A stretch of 64,000 nt of DNA from Streptomyces beigongshangae (GCF_019710745.1 NZ_JAHKJW010000013.1:1-64000); one strand, 5' to 3'; counted from the first letter of the stretch, positions 34,615 through 43,084 are shown. Translations and numbers: made by a program. The notes: generated by a model from the sequence alone, not told the origin.

Positions 34615-35382
34615 ATGGTGGAAGCCATGCAGGATGCCGCAGTGGTCGTCACGGGTGCGGGGGGCGGGATCGGGGCCGCGCTGGCCCGCCGGTTCGCCGC
34701 CGCGGGGGCCCGGGTCGTCGTCAACGACCTGGACGGGGCGAAGGCCGAGGCCGTCGCCGGGGAGATCGGGGGGATCGCGGTTCCCGGCGACGCCTCCGCG
34801 ATCGTGGCCGAGGCCCGGGACGCACTCGGCGGCACCGTGGACGTCTACTGCGCCAACGCGGGCGTGGGCTCCGCCGGCACCGAAGCGGCTCCCGAACAGG
34901 TCTGGGAACTCGCCTGGGACGTGAACGTGATGGCCCACGTCCGCGCGGCCGGGCAACTGCTCCCCGCCTGGCTGGAGCGCGGCAGCGGCCGCTTCGTCTC
35001 CACCGTCTCGGCGGCCGGACTGCTCACCATGATCGGCGCGGCCCCGTACAGCGTCACCAAGCACGGCGCGTACGCCTTCGCCGAATGGCTCTCCCTCACG
35101 TACCGCCACCGCGGTCTGAAGGTCCACGCGATCTGCCCGCAGGGCGTCCGCACCGACATGCTCACGGGCAGCGGGAGCGCCGGGGACCTCGTCCTGCGGC
35201 CCACCGCGATCGAGCCCGAGGCCGTCGCGGACGCCCTCTTCGCGGGGATCGAGGAGGACCGCTTCCTGATCCTCCCGCACCCCGAGGTCGCCGGGTACTA
35301 CCGGGCGCGGGCCGCCGACCCCGATCACTGGCTGACGAACATGAACCACATCCAGCAGAAGTGGGAGACGGACGGCCGGTGA
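34615..35382 (+). CDS. Short-chain dehydrogenase/reductase
   Basis: 255-residue SDR oxidoreductase. The cofactor motif TGAGGGIG, the NAG-type CANAG segment, the catalytic Ser region STVSAAGLL and the Y-x3-K pair in YSVTKHG are all present. It uses NAD(P)H to interconvert a hydroxyl and a ketone. Start: ATG 34615, preceded by GAAGGAGACCG; longer frames begin inside the operator region. Its TGA overlaps the next ORF by GTGA. Operator site B upstream and the TetR gene downstream imply autoregulated expression together with the facing phosphotransferase/acyl-CoA dehydrogenase operon. Confidence 0.92.
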   Translation: MVEAMQDAAVVVTGAGGGIGAALARRFAAAGARVVVNDLDGAKAEAVAGEIGGIAVPGDASAIVAEARDALGGTVDVYCANAGVGSAGTEAAPEQVWELAWDVNVMAHVRAAGQLLPAWLERGSGRFVSTVSAAGLLTMIGAAPYSVTKHGAYAFAEWLSLTYRHRGLKVHAICPQGVRTDMLTGSGSAGDLVLRPTAIEPEAVADALFAGIEEDRFLILPHPEVAGYYRARAADPDHWLTNMNHIQQKWETDGR

Positions 35383-35558
35383 CCGCCTCCCCGTACGCGG
35401 CCGGGCTGCGGGCCGTGCTCCCGGGCGGGGCCCGGCGCGCACCGGTCGTTCCCGGGGATGGGAGGATTCTCCGTCGGGAGCCGCGGCCCGGGCCGTATCA
35501 GGACCGGGACGGGCGGAGAGCAACCGGAACCGCACAGCACGCATCACGAACGACATGA
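35379..35558 (+). CDS. Possible 59-residue translationally coupled ORF
   Basis: Begins GTG 35379, overlapping the SDR stop as GTGA, and ends TGA 35556-35558, overlapping the TetR ATG at 35555 as ATGA. Such double coupling is hard to get by chance and supports either a real small gene or the remnant of a larger one that lost its middle. The peptide (VTASPYAAGLRAVLPGG...) is Arg/Pro/Gly-rich with no recognisable domain. It might be the residual N-terminus of an acyl-CoA ligase-like gene, but that is a guess. Confidence 0.4.
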   Translation: MTASPYAAGLRAVLPGGARRAPVVPGDGRILRREPRPGPYQDRDGRRATGTAQHASRTT

Positions 35559-36232
35559 ACAGCACCGAGACCACCGAAAAAACCGAGACCACCGAAAAAA
35601 CCGAGAACACCGAGAACACCGGAAGGCGGGTGGCGGCAGTGCCCAGGACGACGGACGGGGACGGCACGCCCGTTCCGCAGCGGCTGCTGGCCGCCGCCAC
35701 CCGGCTCTTCGCCGAGCGCGGCTACGACCGCACCTCGGTCCAGGAGATCGTCGAGGCGGCCGGTGTCACCAAGGGCGCGCTGTACCACTACTTCGGGTCC
35801 AAGGACGATCTGCTCCACGAGGTGTACGCGCGCGTGCTGCGGGTGCAGCAGGAGCGCCTCGACGCCTTCGCCGACGCCGAGGCGCCGGTGGAGGAGCGGC
35901 TGCGGGGGGCCGCCGCCGACGTCGTCGTGACGACGATCGACAATCTGGACGACGCGTCGATCTTCTTCCGCTCGATGCACCATCTGAGCCCCGAGAAGAA
36001 CAAGCAGGTACGGGCCGAGCGGCGGCGGTACCACGAGCGGTTCCGGGCGCTGATCGAGGAGGGCCAGGAAGCCGGTGTCTTCTCCAGGGAGACGCCCGCG
36101 GACCTCGTCGTCGACTACCACTTCGGCTCGGTGCACCACCTGTCGACGTGGTACCGGCCGGACGGCCCGCTCACCCAGCAGGAGGTCGCCGACCACCTGG
36201 CGGACCTGCTGCTGCGGGCGCTCCGGCCGTAG
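35555..36232 (+). CDS. TetR-family transcriptional regulator with Thr/Glu-rich N-terminal repeat
   Basis: 225-residue TetR regulator. The first about 23 residues are a low-complexity run of TETTEK/TENTEN units encoded by near-perfect 18-bp repeats. The helix-turn-helix follows at about residues 45-90 (RLLAAATRLFAERGYDRTSVQEIVEAAGVTKGALYHYFGSK), then the ligand domain. The ATG at 35555 is supported by its ATGA overlap with the small upstream ORF; GTG codons at 35630 and 35639 are alternatives that would drop the repeat. It sits between operators B and C, which flank the two operons here, and is the best candidate for their repressor. Confidence 0.88.
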   Translation: MNSTETTEKTETTEKTENTENTGRRVAAVPRTTDGDGTPVPQRLLAAATRLFAERGYDRTSVQEIVEAAGVTKGALYHYFGSKDDLLHEVYARVLRVQQERLDAFADAEAPVEERLRGAAADVVVTTIDNLDDASIFFRSMHHLSPEKNKQVRAERRRYHERFRALIEEGQEAGVFSRETPADLVVDYHFGSVHHLSTWYRPDGPLTQQEVADHLADLLLRALRP

Positions 36233-36409
36233 GCCGTGGCCGGGGTCGCCCCCGGGCCTCCCGGTGCCCGGCCTCTCCCGGAGAGGCTGATCCCGTCGGC
36301 CCGTCGGCCCGTCGGCCCGTCCGTCGGCGGCGGGAGAGCCGGGGGCCGGGTCGCCGGTGTCCCCGCCGGCGGCGCACCACCGGTGAACCGGCGCAAACCG
36401 GTAGGCGGG

Positions 36410-37651
36410 TCAGACGTACCTCTTCAGCTCCGCCCGTGCCAGTGACCGCTGGTGCACCTCGTCCGGTCCGTCGGCCAGTTTCAGTGTGCGGGCCCCTGCC
36501 CACAGCTCGGCCAGCGGGAAGTCCTGGCTGACGCCCCCCGCGCCGTGCAGCTGGACCGCCTTGTCGATGATGTCGACCACCGCACGGGGCGTCGCGATCT
36601 TGATCGCCTGGATCTCCGTGTGCGCGCCCTTGTTGCCGACGGTGTCCATCATCCAGGCCGTCTTCAGGACCAGCAGGCGCAGCTGCTCGACGGCGACCCG
36701 CGCGTCGGCGATCCAGTTGTGGACGACCCCCTGCTGGGCCAGCGGCTTCCCGAACGCCTCGCGCGAGACCGCCCGCCGGCACATCAGCTCGATGGCCCGC
36801 TCGGCCATGCCGATCAGCCGCATGCAGTGGTGGATGCGGCCGGGACCGAGCCGGGCCTGCGCGATGGCGAAGCCGCCGCCCTCCTCGCCGACGAGGTTCG
36901 TGACCGGGACGCGCGCGCCGTGGAAGACGACCTCCGCGTGGCCCCCGTGGTAGTGGTCCTCGTAGCCGTACACCTGCATCGCGCGCCTGACCTCGACGCC
37001 CGGGGTGTCGCGCGGCACCAGCACCATGGACTGCTGGCGGCGGATGTCGGCCCCGTCGGGGTCCGTCTTGCCCATCACGATGAAGATCTTGCAGTCGGGG
37101 TTCATCGCCCCGGAGATGTACCACTTGCGGCCGGTGATGACGTACTCGTCCGTACCGCCGGTGCCGCCCGCGCCGCCGGGTGACCGCTCGATCAGCGTGG
37201 TGATGTTGGTCGCGTCCGACGAGGCCACCTCGGGCTCCGTCATCGCGAACGCCGAGCGGATCTCACCGGCGAGCAGCGGCTCCAGCCACTGCTTGCGCTG
37301 CTGCTCGTCGCCGAACTGGCTCAGCACCTCCATGTTGCCGGTGTCGGGCGCCGCGCAGTTCAGCGCGGTGGGCGCCAGCTGCGGGGAGCGGCCGGTGATC
37401 TCGGCGAGGGGCGCGTACTGGAGGTTCGTCAGCCCGGCCCCGTACTCGGAGTCCGGCAGGAAGAGGTTCCACAGCCCCTGGCGGCGCGCCTCGGCCTTCA
37501 GCTCCTCGACCACGGCCGGGGTGTCCCAGGGCGAGGCCAGCCGCTCGCGCTGCTCGTGGGCGACCGCCTCCGCCGGATGGACGTACTCGTCCATGAACGC
37601 GAGCAGCCTGGCCCGCAGTTCCTCGGTGCGCGCGTCGAATGCGAAGTCCAT
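36410..37651 (-). CDS. Acyl-CoA dehydrogenase of the ACAD10/11 type
   Basis: 413-residue acyl-CoA dehydrogenase of the long subfamily. Markers: FLPDSEYGAGLTNLQYAPLAEITGRS, FAMTEPEVASSDATNI, WYISGAMNPDCKIFIVMGKTD, RIHHCMRLIGMAERAIELM and QLHGAGGVSQDFPLAELWAGARTLKLADGPDEVHQ. It starts 6 bp after the phosphotransferase gene, so the two are translationally linked. In animals an aminoglycoside-phosphotransferase-like domain is fused to this dehydrogenase in ACAD10/11, which handle 4-hydroxyacyl-CoA. By analogy this enzyme may process the phosphorylated intermediate rather than carry out ordinary beta-oxidation. Mechanism here is inference. Confidence 0.92.
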   Translation of the reverse strand: MDFAFDARTEELRARLLAFMDEYVHPAEAVAHEQRERLASPWDTPAVVEELKAEARRQGLWNLFLPDSEYGAGLTNLQYAPLAEITGRSPQLAPTALNCAAPDTGNMEVLSQFGDEQQRKQWLEPLLAGEIRSAFAMTEPEVASSDATNITTLIERSPGGAGGTGGTDEYVITGRKWYISGAMNPDCKIFIVMGKTDPDGADIRRQQSMVLVPRDTPGVEVRRAMQVYGYEDHYHGGHAEVVFHGARVPVTNLVGEEGGGFAIAQARLGPGRIHHCMRLIGMAERAIELMCRRAVSREAFGKPLAQQGVVHNWIADARVAVEQLRLLVLKTAWMMDTVGNKGAHTEIQAIKIATPRAVVDIIDKAVQLHGAGGVSQDFPLAELWAGARTLKLADGPDEVHQRSLARAELKRYV

Positions 37652-37657
37652 GGTCCG

Positions 37658-38680
37658 TCAGCCTTCCTGGAGGGTGGTCAGGCCGTGCTCGATGAACACG
37701 GGGACCAGGTCGCCGATGCGGTCGAAGCCCGCGCCGACGGTCTGGCCGAGCGTGTAGCGGTAGTGGATGCCCTCCAGGATCACGGCGAGCTTGAACCACG
37801 CGAACGCCGTGTACCAGGCGACGGCCGACACGTCGCGCCCCGAGCGCGCGGCGTACCGCTCGATCAGCTCGGCCGGTTCCGGATGTCCGGCGGCCGTCGC
37901 GGTCGTCGAGACGGGGGAGTCGGGCAGTCCCAGCGGCATGCTGTACATCACCAGCAGGCCCAGGTCGGTGAGCGGGTCGCCGAGCGTGGACATCTCCCAG
38001 TCGAGGACGGCCGTGATGCGGTCGTCCGCGCCGATCAGCACGTTGTCGAGACGGTAGTCGCCGTGCACGACGGTGGCGGCGGGGGAGCGCGGCAGCTCGC
38101 GCCCCAGCGCGGCGTGCAGTTCGTCGATACCGGCCAGCTCGCGGTTGCGGGAGGCGTCCAGCTGCTTGCCCCAGCGCCGCAGCTGCCGGTCGAGGAAGCC
38201 GTCGGGCCGGCCGAAGTCGGCGAGACCCACCTCGGCGGGGTCCACCGCGTGCAGCTCCACCAGGGTGTCGACCAGGCCGAGGACCGCGCCGCGCGTGCGC
38301 TCGGGACCGAGGGGGGCCAGCTGCTCGGCGGTCCGGTAGGGGGTGCCCTCCACGAAGTCCATGACGTAGAAGGGCGCGCCCAGCACCTCCGCGTCCTCGC
38401 AGAGCAGCAGCGTGCGCGGTACGGGCACGGCGGTCGGGTGCAGTGCGCTGATCACCCGGTGCTCGCGCTTCATGTCGTGCGCGGTGGCGAGCACGTGCCC
38501 GAGCGGCGGCCTGCGTACGACCCACCGGGAGGTGCCGTCCGTCACCGCGTACGTGAGGTTCGACCGTCCGCCCTCGATCAGCCGGCCGGTCAGCGGGCCG
38601 TCGACCAGCCCGGGCCGCTCGCTGTCGAGCAGGCCGCGCAGCCGGCCGAGGTCGAGACCCGGCGGGTGGTCTGGACTCAT
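37658..38680 (-). CDS. APH-like phosphotransferase partnered with ACAD10/11-type dehydrogenase
   Basis: 340-residue protein kinase-like phosphotransferase. The catalytic loop HGDYRLDN and metal-binding DWE (VLDWEMSTLGDP) are intact. The N-lobe includes GGRSNLTYAVTDG and VVRRPPLG. The family matches the N-terminal kinase domain of human ACAD10/11 and LvaA-like enzymes that phosphorylate 4-hydroxyacyl-CoA, more than antibiotic kinases. First gene of a two-gene operon with the acyl-CoA dehydrogenase; operator site C is 41 bp upstream. An antibiotic-resistance role is unlikely given this context. Confidence 0.88.
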   Translation of the reverse strand: MSPDHPPGLDLGRLRGLLDSERPGLVDGPLTGRLIEGGRSNLTYAVTDGTSRWVVRRPPLGHVLATAHDMKREHRVISALHPTAVPVPRTLLLCEDAEVLGAPFYVMDFVEGTPYRTAEQLAPLGPERTRGAVLGLVDTLVELHAVDPAEVGLADFGRPDGFLDRQLRRWGKQLDASRNRELAGIDELHAALGRELPRSPAATVVHGDYRLDNVLIGADDRITAVLDWEMSTLGDPLTDLGLLVMYSMPLGLPDSPVSTTATAAGHPEPAELIERYAARSGRDVSAVAWYTAFAWFKLAVILEGIHYRYTLGQTVGAGFDRIGDLVPVFIEHGLTTLQEG

Positions 38681-38720
38681 CGTGTTGCCTCCGTAGGCGG
38701 GAATCAGGACTCACCATATG

Positions 38721-38738
38721 ATGCCGACCGGTCGGTAT
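38721..38738. promoter_or_regulatory. TetR-type operator, site C
   Basis: ATGCCGACCGGTCGGTAT, an 18-bp palindrome with one mismatch and a perfect CCGACCGGTCGG core. Contains the 13-bp ACCGGTCGGTATG (14 with the following C) shared with sites A and B. Upstream of the phosphotransferase/dehydrogenase operon. Confidence 0.8.
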
Positions 38739-38894
38739 GCCGTCCAGTGGACGAACGAAACGTGACTGGCGTCTCGGCCGCCCACGGGAAACCGCCCGCC
38801 GGAAGCGGCCCGGCGGGACCGCCCGGCAGGATCGTCCGATGGGACCGGCCGCCGGGTCCGTCCGGCGGCCGCCGGACGGACCGGACGGAGGTGC

Positions 38895-39227
38895 TCAGAG
38901 GACGAGCGCCGTCGCGCACACCGCCAGCGCGATCGTGCAGAGCGCGGCCGTGCCCGCATGCCGCGGGGTGAACGTCTCCGGGGGTACGCCCCCGGACAGC
39001 GCGCGGATCCGGCGGTGCGCCACGCCGAGGAAGCCCAGCCACAGCCCACAGCACAGCACACACCCCGCGAACGCCGCCGCGCCGGGCCCGTCGCGCAGCG
39101 CCGACTTCCCCGCGAGCACGGCGACCACGGTCGCCGTCAGGGTCGTACGCCGCCACGCCAGCCGCGTGCGCTCCGGCTGCAGCCCGGGGTCCCGGGCCCC
39201 CCGCTCCGGCGCGGACACCCCCGTCAC
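38895..39227 (-). CDS. DUF202-family small membrane protein (second of pair)
   Basis: 110-residue protein with three hydrophobic helices. The DUF202 signature is ERTRLAWRRTTLTATVVAV. The GTG start overlaps the stop of the upstream DUF202 gene as GTGA, so the two are coupled and perhaps form a heteromer. Function unknown. Confidence 0.82.
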   Translation of the reverse strand: MTGVSAPERGARDPGLQPERTRLAWRRTTLTATVVAVLAGKSALRDGPGAAAFAGCVLCCGLWLGFLGVAHRRIRALSGGVPPETFTPRHAGTAALCTIALAVCATALVL

Positions 39228-39616
39228 GCCTCCCACCCCACCAGCACGGCCACGACCATCGCGACGGCCACCAGGGCCACCCCGATGCCCAGCAGCGCCG
39301 GGAAGCGGGACACCGGCAGGTCCTCGCCCCTGCGCATCGCGCGCTCGCAGCGGATCCAGTGGTTCACCGACCGCAGCGCGCACAGCACTCCGGCGGCCAG
39401 CAGCCCCAGCGCGAGACCGACCCGCCACGCCCACCGAAGATCGGGCAGGAACTGGTCCACGGCGAAGCCGCCGCCGATCAGTGCGAGCGAGGTCCGCAGC
39501 CACGCCAGGAACGTCCGCTCGTTCGCCAGCGAGAAGCGGTAGTCGGGGGTGCCCCCGTCCTCCCTGATCCGCTCGGGCACGAACCACAGCCGGACGTTCC
39601 GCGCAAATTCGATCAC
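39224..39616 (-). CDS. DUF202/YidH-family membrane protein (first of pair)
   Basis: 130-residue protein. The N-terminal amphipathic region (MIEFARNVRLWFVPERIRE) precedes the family signature (YRFSLANERTFLAWLRTSLALIGGGFAV) and three transmembrane helices. Overlaps the second DUF202 gene by 4 bp. YidH-type proteins are of unknown function; membrane localisation is clear. Confidence 0.88.
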   Translation of the reverse strand: MIEFARNVRLWFVPERIREDGGTPDYRFSLANERTFLAWLRTSLALIGGGFAVDQFLPDLRWAWRVGLALGLLAAGVLCALRSVNHWIRCERAMRRGEDLPVSRFPALLGIGVALVAVAMVVAVLVGWEA

Positions 39617-39720
39617 GCAGGCGACCCTACCGGGGCCGCAGCCCCGTCAAGGGTGCGGGAAACCGCGTGACCAGCCCTTCGCCCGCACCGGCACCGCGGC
39701 ACCACCCGGCACCACCACCC

Positions 39721-40236
39721 TCAGCCCGCCTCCCGGAAGGCCCGCAGCCGTGTGTACGCCGCCAGGCCGTCCGGCACCCACTCCCACTCCGTGAGCCGTT
39801 CCCGCACCTCGTCCTCCGGCAGGAAGGCGTACCGGTCGACCTCCTCCGCCTGGGGGGAGACCGGCAGCTCGCACCGCACCTCGTACACCGCCGACCACCA
39901 GCTCTTCCCGGCCCCGTCGTCGTACAGGAACTTGAGGAGGAACTCCGGCCGGGGCAGCCCGCGGACCCCCAGCTCCTCCTCGGCCTCCCGCAGCGCGGCG
40001 TCGTCGTAGCTCTCGCCCGCGCCCACCACCCCGCCGACGAACATGTCGTACAGGGAGGGGAACACCAGCTTGACCGAGGTGCGCCGGTGCACGAACAGGC
40101 GTCCGGCCGCATCCCTGACCTGGACGAACACGCACCGGTGCCGCAGTCCGCGTGCGTACACGTCACCGCGCCGGGCCCGGCCCACCACCTGGTCGTGCTC
40201 GTCGACGACATCGAGAATCTCGTCAGCGGAACTCAT
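39721..40236 (-). CDS. Nudix hydrolase
   Basis: 171-residue Nudix protein. The Nudix box is complete: G-x5-E-x7-REAEEELG-V in GGVVGAGESYDDAALREAEEELGV. It hydrolyses a nucleoside-diphosphate-linked substrate using Mg2+. The N-terminal DEILDVVDEHDQVVGRARRGDVYARGLRHRCV segment is shared with YfcD and isopentenyl-diphosphate isomerase-like members. ATG 40236 is chosen over a longer frame without a ribosome-binding site. Substrate unknown. Confidence 0.92.
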   Translation of the reverse strand: MSSADEILDVVDEHDQVVGRARRGDVYARGLRHRCVFVQVRDAAGRLFVHRRTSVKLVFPSLYDMFVGGVVGAGESYDDAALREAEEELGVRGLPRPEFLLKFLYDDGAGKSWWSAVYEVRCELPVSPQAEEVDRYAFLPEDEVRERLTEWEWVPDGLAAYTRLRAFREAG

Positions 40237-40358
40237 CCGCCCATCAAAGCAGCACGCCCCGCAGGGCCGCGCCTCACAGGACCACGCCCCGCAGGACCCC
40301 GGCGACTTCGGCAACCGGAGCGGAGCGGTTGACTGGGGTACTCCGGTGCCCAAGGATC

Positions 40359-40373
40359 TGACCGATCAGTAAC
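40359..40373. promoter_or_regulatory. Possible operator upstream of the FAD dehydrogenase
   Basis: TGACCGATCAGTAAC. The GATCAGTAA half is identical to the palindrome TTACTGATCAGTAA at 59944-59957, also just upstream of an oxidoreductase gene; the other arm here is degenerate. Confidence 0.45.
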
Positions 40374-40394
40374 AAGGCCGAGGAGGAGCTGCGC

Positions 40395-42050
40395 ATGGCG
40401 TACGACGCGGACGTGATCGTGATCGGAGCGGGTCTGGCCGGACTCGCGGCGACCGCGGAACTCGTCGACGCGGGGCGCAAGGTGATCCTCCTCGACCAGG
40501 AGCCGGAGCAGTCGATCGGCGGCCAGGCGCACTGGTCGTTCGGCGGCCTCTTCTTCGTGGACTCGCCCGAGCAGCGCCGGATGCGTGTCAAGGACAGCCA
40601 CGCGCTGGCCCTCCAGGACTGGATGGGCACCGCGGCCTTCGACCGCCCGGAGGACCACTGGCCCCGCAAGTGGGCGGAGGCGTACGTGGACTTCGCGGCC
40701 GGCGAGAAGCGGAGCTGGCTGCACCGGCAGGGCGTCCGCTGGTTCCCCGTGGTCGGCTGGGCCGAGCGCGGCGGCTACGACGCGGGCGGCCACGGCAACT
40801 CCGTACCGCGCTTCCACATCACGTGGGGTACGGGTCCGGGCCTCGTCGCCCCCTTCGAGCGGCGGGTCCGCGAGGGTGTCGCGCGGGGCCTCGTGCAGCT
40901 GAGGTTCCGGCACCGCGTCACGGGACTCTCGCGCAGCGCGGGCACCGTCGACACGGTGAGCGGCGAGGTGCTGGAACCGTCGGGCATCGAACGCGGGCAG
41001 GCCAGCAGCCGCACGGTCACCGGCGCCTTCGAGCTGCGGGCGCAGGCGGTGGTCGTCACCTCGGGCGGCATCGGCGGCAACCACGACCTCGTGCGCGCCC
41101 ACTGGCCCGAGCGCCTCGGCACCCCGCCCGAGCGGATGATCTCCGGCGTGCCCGCGCACGTGGACGGCGAGATGCTCGGCATCGCCGGGGCCGCCGGCGG
41201 GCACCTGATCAACCGCGACCGCATGTGGCACTACACCGAGGGCATCCAGAACTGGAACCCCATCTGGGACAAGCACGGCATCCGCATCCTGCCCGGCCCG
41301 TCCTCGCTCTGGCTGGACGCCCGCGGCAACCGGCTGCCCGTACCGCTGTTCCCCGGCTTCGACACGCTCGGCACCCTGGAGCACATCATGCGGACCGGGT
41401 ACGACCACACGTGGTTCGTGCTCAACCGGCGGATCATCGGCAAGGAGTTCGCGCTCTCGGGATCCGAGCAGAACCCCGACCTCACCGGCAAGTCCGTCAA
41501 GGGCGTCCTCCAGCGGGCCCGCGCCGACGTGCCGGGGCCGGTACGGGCGTTCATGGACAACGGCGTCGACTTCGTCGTCGAGAAGGAGCTGGGCGCGCTC
41601 GTCCGCGGTATGAACGAGCTCACCGGGGAACCGCTCGTCGACGAGGCCGGTCTGCGCCGCGAGATCGTCGCGCGCGACCGGGAGATCGCCAACCCCTTCA
41701 CCAAGGACCTCCAGGTCATGGCGGTCCGCGGCACCCGCGCCTACCTCGGCGACAAGCTGATCCGCACGGCCGCCCCGCACCGCGTCCTCGACCCCAAGGC
41801 CGGGCCGCTCATCGCCGTCCGCCTCAACATCCTCACCCGCAAGACGCTCGGGGGTCTGGAGACCGACCTCTCCTCGCGGGTGCTGACCGAGGGCGGCGAC
41901 CCGCTCTCCGGGGTGTACGCGGCGGGTGAGGCGGCCGGGTTCGGCGGTGGCGGGGTGCACGGGTACCGGTCGCTGGAGGGCACGTTCCTCGGCGGCTGCC
42001 TGTTCTCCGGGCGCACCGCGGGCCGCGCCGCGGCGAAGGCCGTGCACTGA
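40395..42050 (+). CDS. FAD-binding dehydrogenase (ketosteroid dehydrogenase-like)
   Basis: 551-residue flavoprotein. The N-terminal Rossmann motif is DVIVIGAGLAGLAA; the C-terminal FAD-binding segment is GVYAAGEAAGFGGGGVHGYRSLEGTFLGGCLFSGR. The fold is that of fumarate reductase/3-ketosteroid delta-1-dehydrogenase flavoproteins, though the substrate-site residues cannot be assigned by eye. The ATG follows GAGGAGGAGCTGCGC. Possibly regulated with the F420-type oxidoreductase at 59970 through a shared operator half-site. Substrate unknown; a steroid or enone is one possibility. Confidence 0.88.
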   Translation: MAYDADVIVIGAGLAGLAATAELVDAGRKVILLDQEPEQSIGGQAHWSFGGLFFVDSPEQRRMRVKDSHALALQDWMGTAAFDRPEDHWPRKWAEAYVDFAAGEKRSWLHRQGVRWFPVVGWAERGGYDAGGHGNSVPRFHITWGTGPGLVAPFERRVREGVARGLVQLRFRHRVTGLSRSAGTVDTVSGEVLEPSGIERGQASSRTVTGAFELRAQAVVVTSGGIGGNHDLVRAHWPERLGTPPERMISGVPAHVDGEMLGIAGAAGGHLINRDRMWHYTEGIQNWNPIWDKHGIRILPGPSSLWLDARGNRLPVPLFPGFDTLGTLEHIMRTGYDHTWFVLNRRIIGKEFALSGSEQNPDLTGKSVKGVLQRARADVPGPVRAFMDNGVDFVVEKELGALVRGMNELTGEPLVDEAGLRREIVARDREIANPFTKDLQVMAVRGTRAYLGDKLIRTAAPHRVLDPKAGPLIAVRLNILTRKTLGGLETDLSSRVLTEGGDPLSGVYAAGEAAGFGGGGVHGYRSLEGTFLGGCLFSGRTAGRAAAKAVH

Positions 42051-42130
42051 GGGCGGGAGGCCGTGCACCGACGGCAGGAGGCCGGCCCGCGCCGCGGGGA
42101 CCGCGACCGGGCCCGGCCGGCCGTGGCACG

Positions 42131-43084
42131 CTACCGGCCCAGCGCCGCCGCCAGCAGTTCGGCGGACCCGGCGACCAGCGCGTCGTCCTTCGGGGCCCCG
42201 GGGTCGGACGTGGTGGACAGGACGGCCAGGACGACGGGTGACCCGTCCGGCGTCCAGGCGATGCCCACGTCGTTGGTGGTGCCGTACGCGCCCGTGCCCG
42301 TCTTGTCACCGAGCGCCCAGTCCGCGGGCAGACCCGCGCGGAAACGGTTCGTGCTCGTGGTGTTGGCCAGCAGCCACTCGGTCAGCTGCCGCCTGTCCCG
42401 CGGCACGAGCGCGCCGCCGAGGACGAGCTTCGCGTACGTCCGCCCGATCGCGGCCGGGGTGGTGAGGTCCGTCGTACGCCAGGGCTCGGCGGAGTTCAGA
42501 TCGGGCTCCCACCGGTCGAGACGGGTCGTGGTGTCCCCCAGGGAACGGCAGAAGCGCGTGACGGCGGCCGGGCCGCCCAGCTCGCGGAGCAGGAGGTTCG
42601 CCGCGGTGTTGTCGCTGTGGGCGATGGCTGCGTGGCACAGCCCGGCGACGGTCATGCCGTGGGCGAGGTTCTCCTCAAGGCCCGTGACGGGGGCGCCGCC
42701 CGCCTCCGCCACGTCCTCCTCGGTGTACCGGATCCGCAGCCCCAGGAACTCGCCGCGCCGGTCGAGGTCCCGCAGGACCGCGGCGGCGGCGAGGGTCTTG
42801 AACACCGAGCACATCGGGAACGCCTCGCCGGCGCGGTAGCGCACGGTCTCGCCGGTGACCGTGTTGCGGGCGTAGACACCGAGGCGGGCGGAGTGGGCGC
42901 GCTCCAGTGCGGCGAGGGCCCCGACCACACCGGACTCGGCCTTGGCCGCGGGCGCGTGTGCCCGCGTCTTCGGCGGGGTCGTCGCCGCCGACGGGGCCGC
43001 GGCGGCTGTGGTCAGCGCCGCCACGGCCCCGGTGCCGAGGGCGAGTACGGCCCGGCGGCCGCGGGGGGATGCTGAGCTTTCCAA
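42131..43084 (-). CDS. Class A beta-lactamase, Tat-exported
   Basis: 317-residue enzyme with all class A motifs: S-x-x-K in MCSVFKTL, SDN in IAHSDNTAAN, the omega-loop E-x3-N in RWEPDLNS, and KTG in LGDKTGTGAYG. It hydrolyses penicillins/cephalosporins outside the membrane. The signal peptide RGRRAVLALGTGAVAAL is twin-arginine type. I prefer the TTG start at 43084, after GAAGAGAGAGC, which gives a normal-length signal; ATG 43153 would add 23 residues. No blaI/blaR neighbour, so regulation is not evident. Intrinsic chromosomal beta-lactamases are common in Streptomyces. Confidence 0.95.
   Translation of the reverse strand: MESSASPRGRRAVLALGTGAVAALTTAAAAPSAATTPPKTRAHAPAAKAESGVVGALAALERAHSARLGVYARNTVTGETVRYRAGEAFPMCSVFKTLAAAAVLRDLDRRGEFLGLRIRYTEEDVAEAGGAPVTGLEENLAHGMTVAGLCHAAIAHSDNTAANLLLRELGGPAAVTRFCRSLGDTTTRLDRWEPDLNSAEPWRTTDLTTPAAIGRTYAKLVLGGALVPRDRRQLTEWLLANTTSTNRFRAGLPADWALGDKTGTGAYGTTNDVGIAWTPDGSPVVLAVLSTTSDPGAPKDDALVAGSAELLAAALGR

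Noticed and set aside
37658..38680. APH-like gene as an aminoglycoside or macrolide resistance kinase
   Set aside because: The tight operon with an ACAD10/11-type dehydrogenase and the TetR operator context point to acyl-CoA metabolism.
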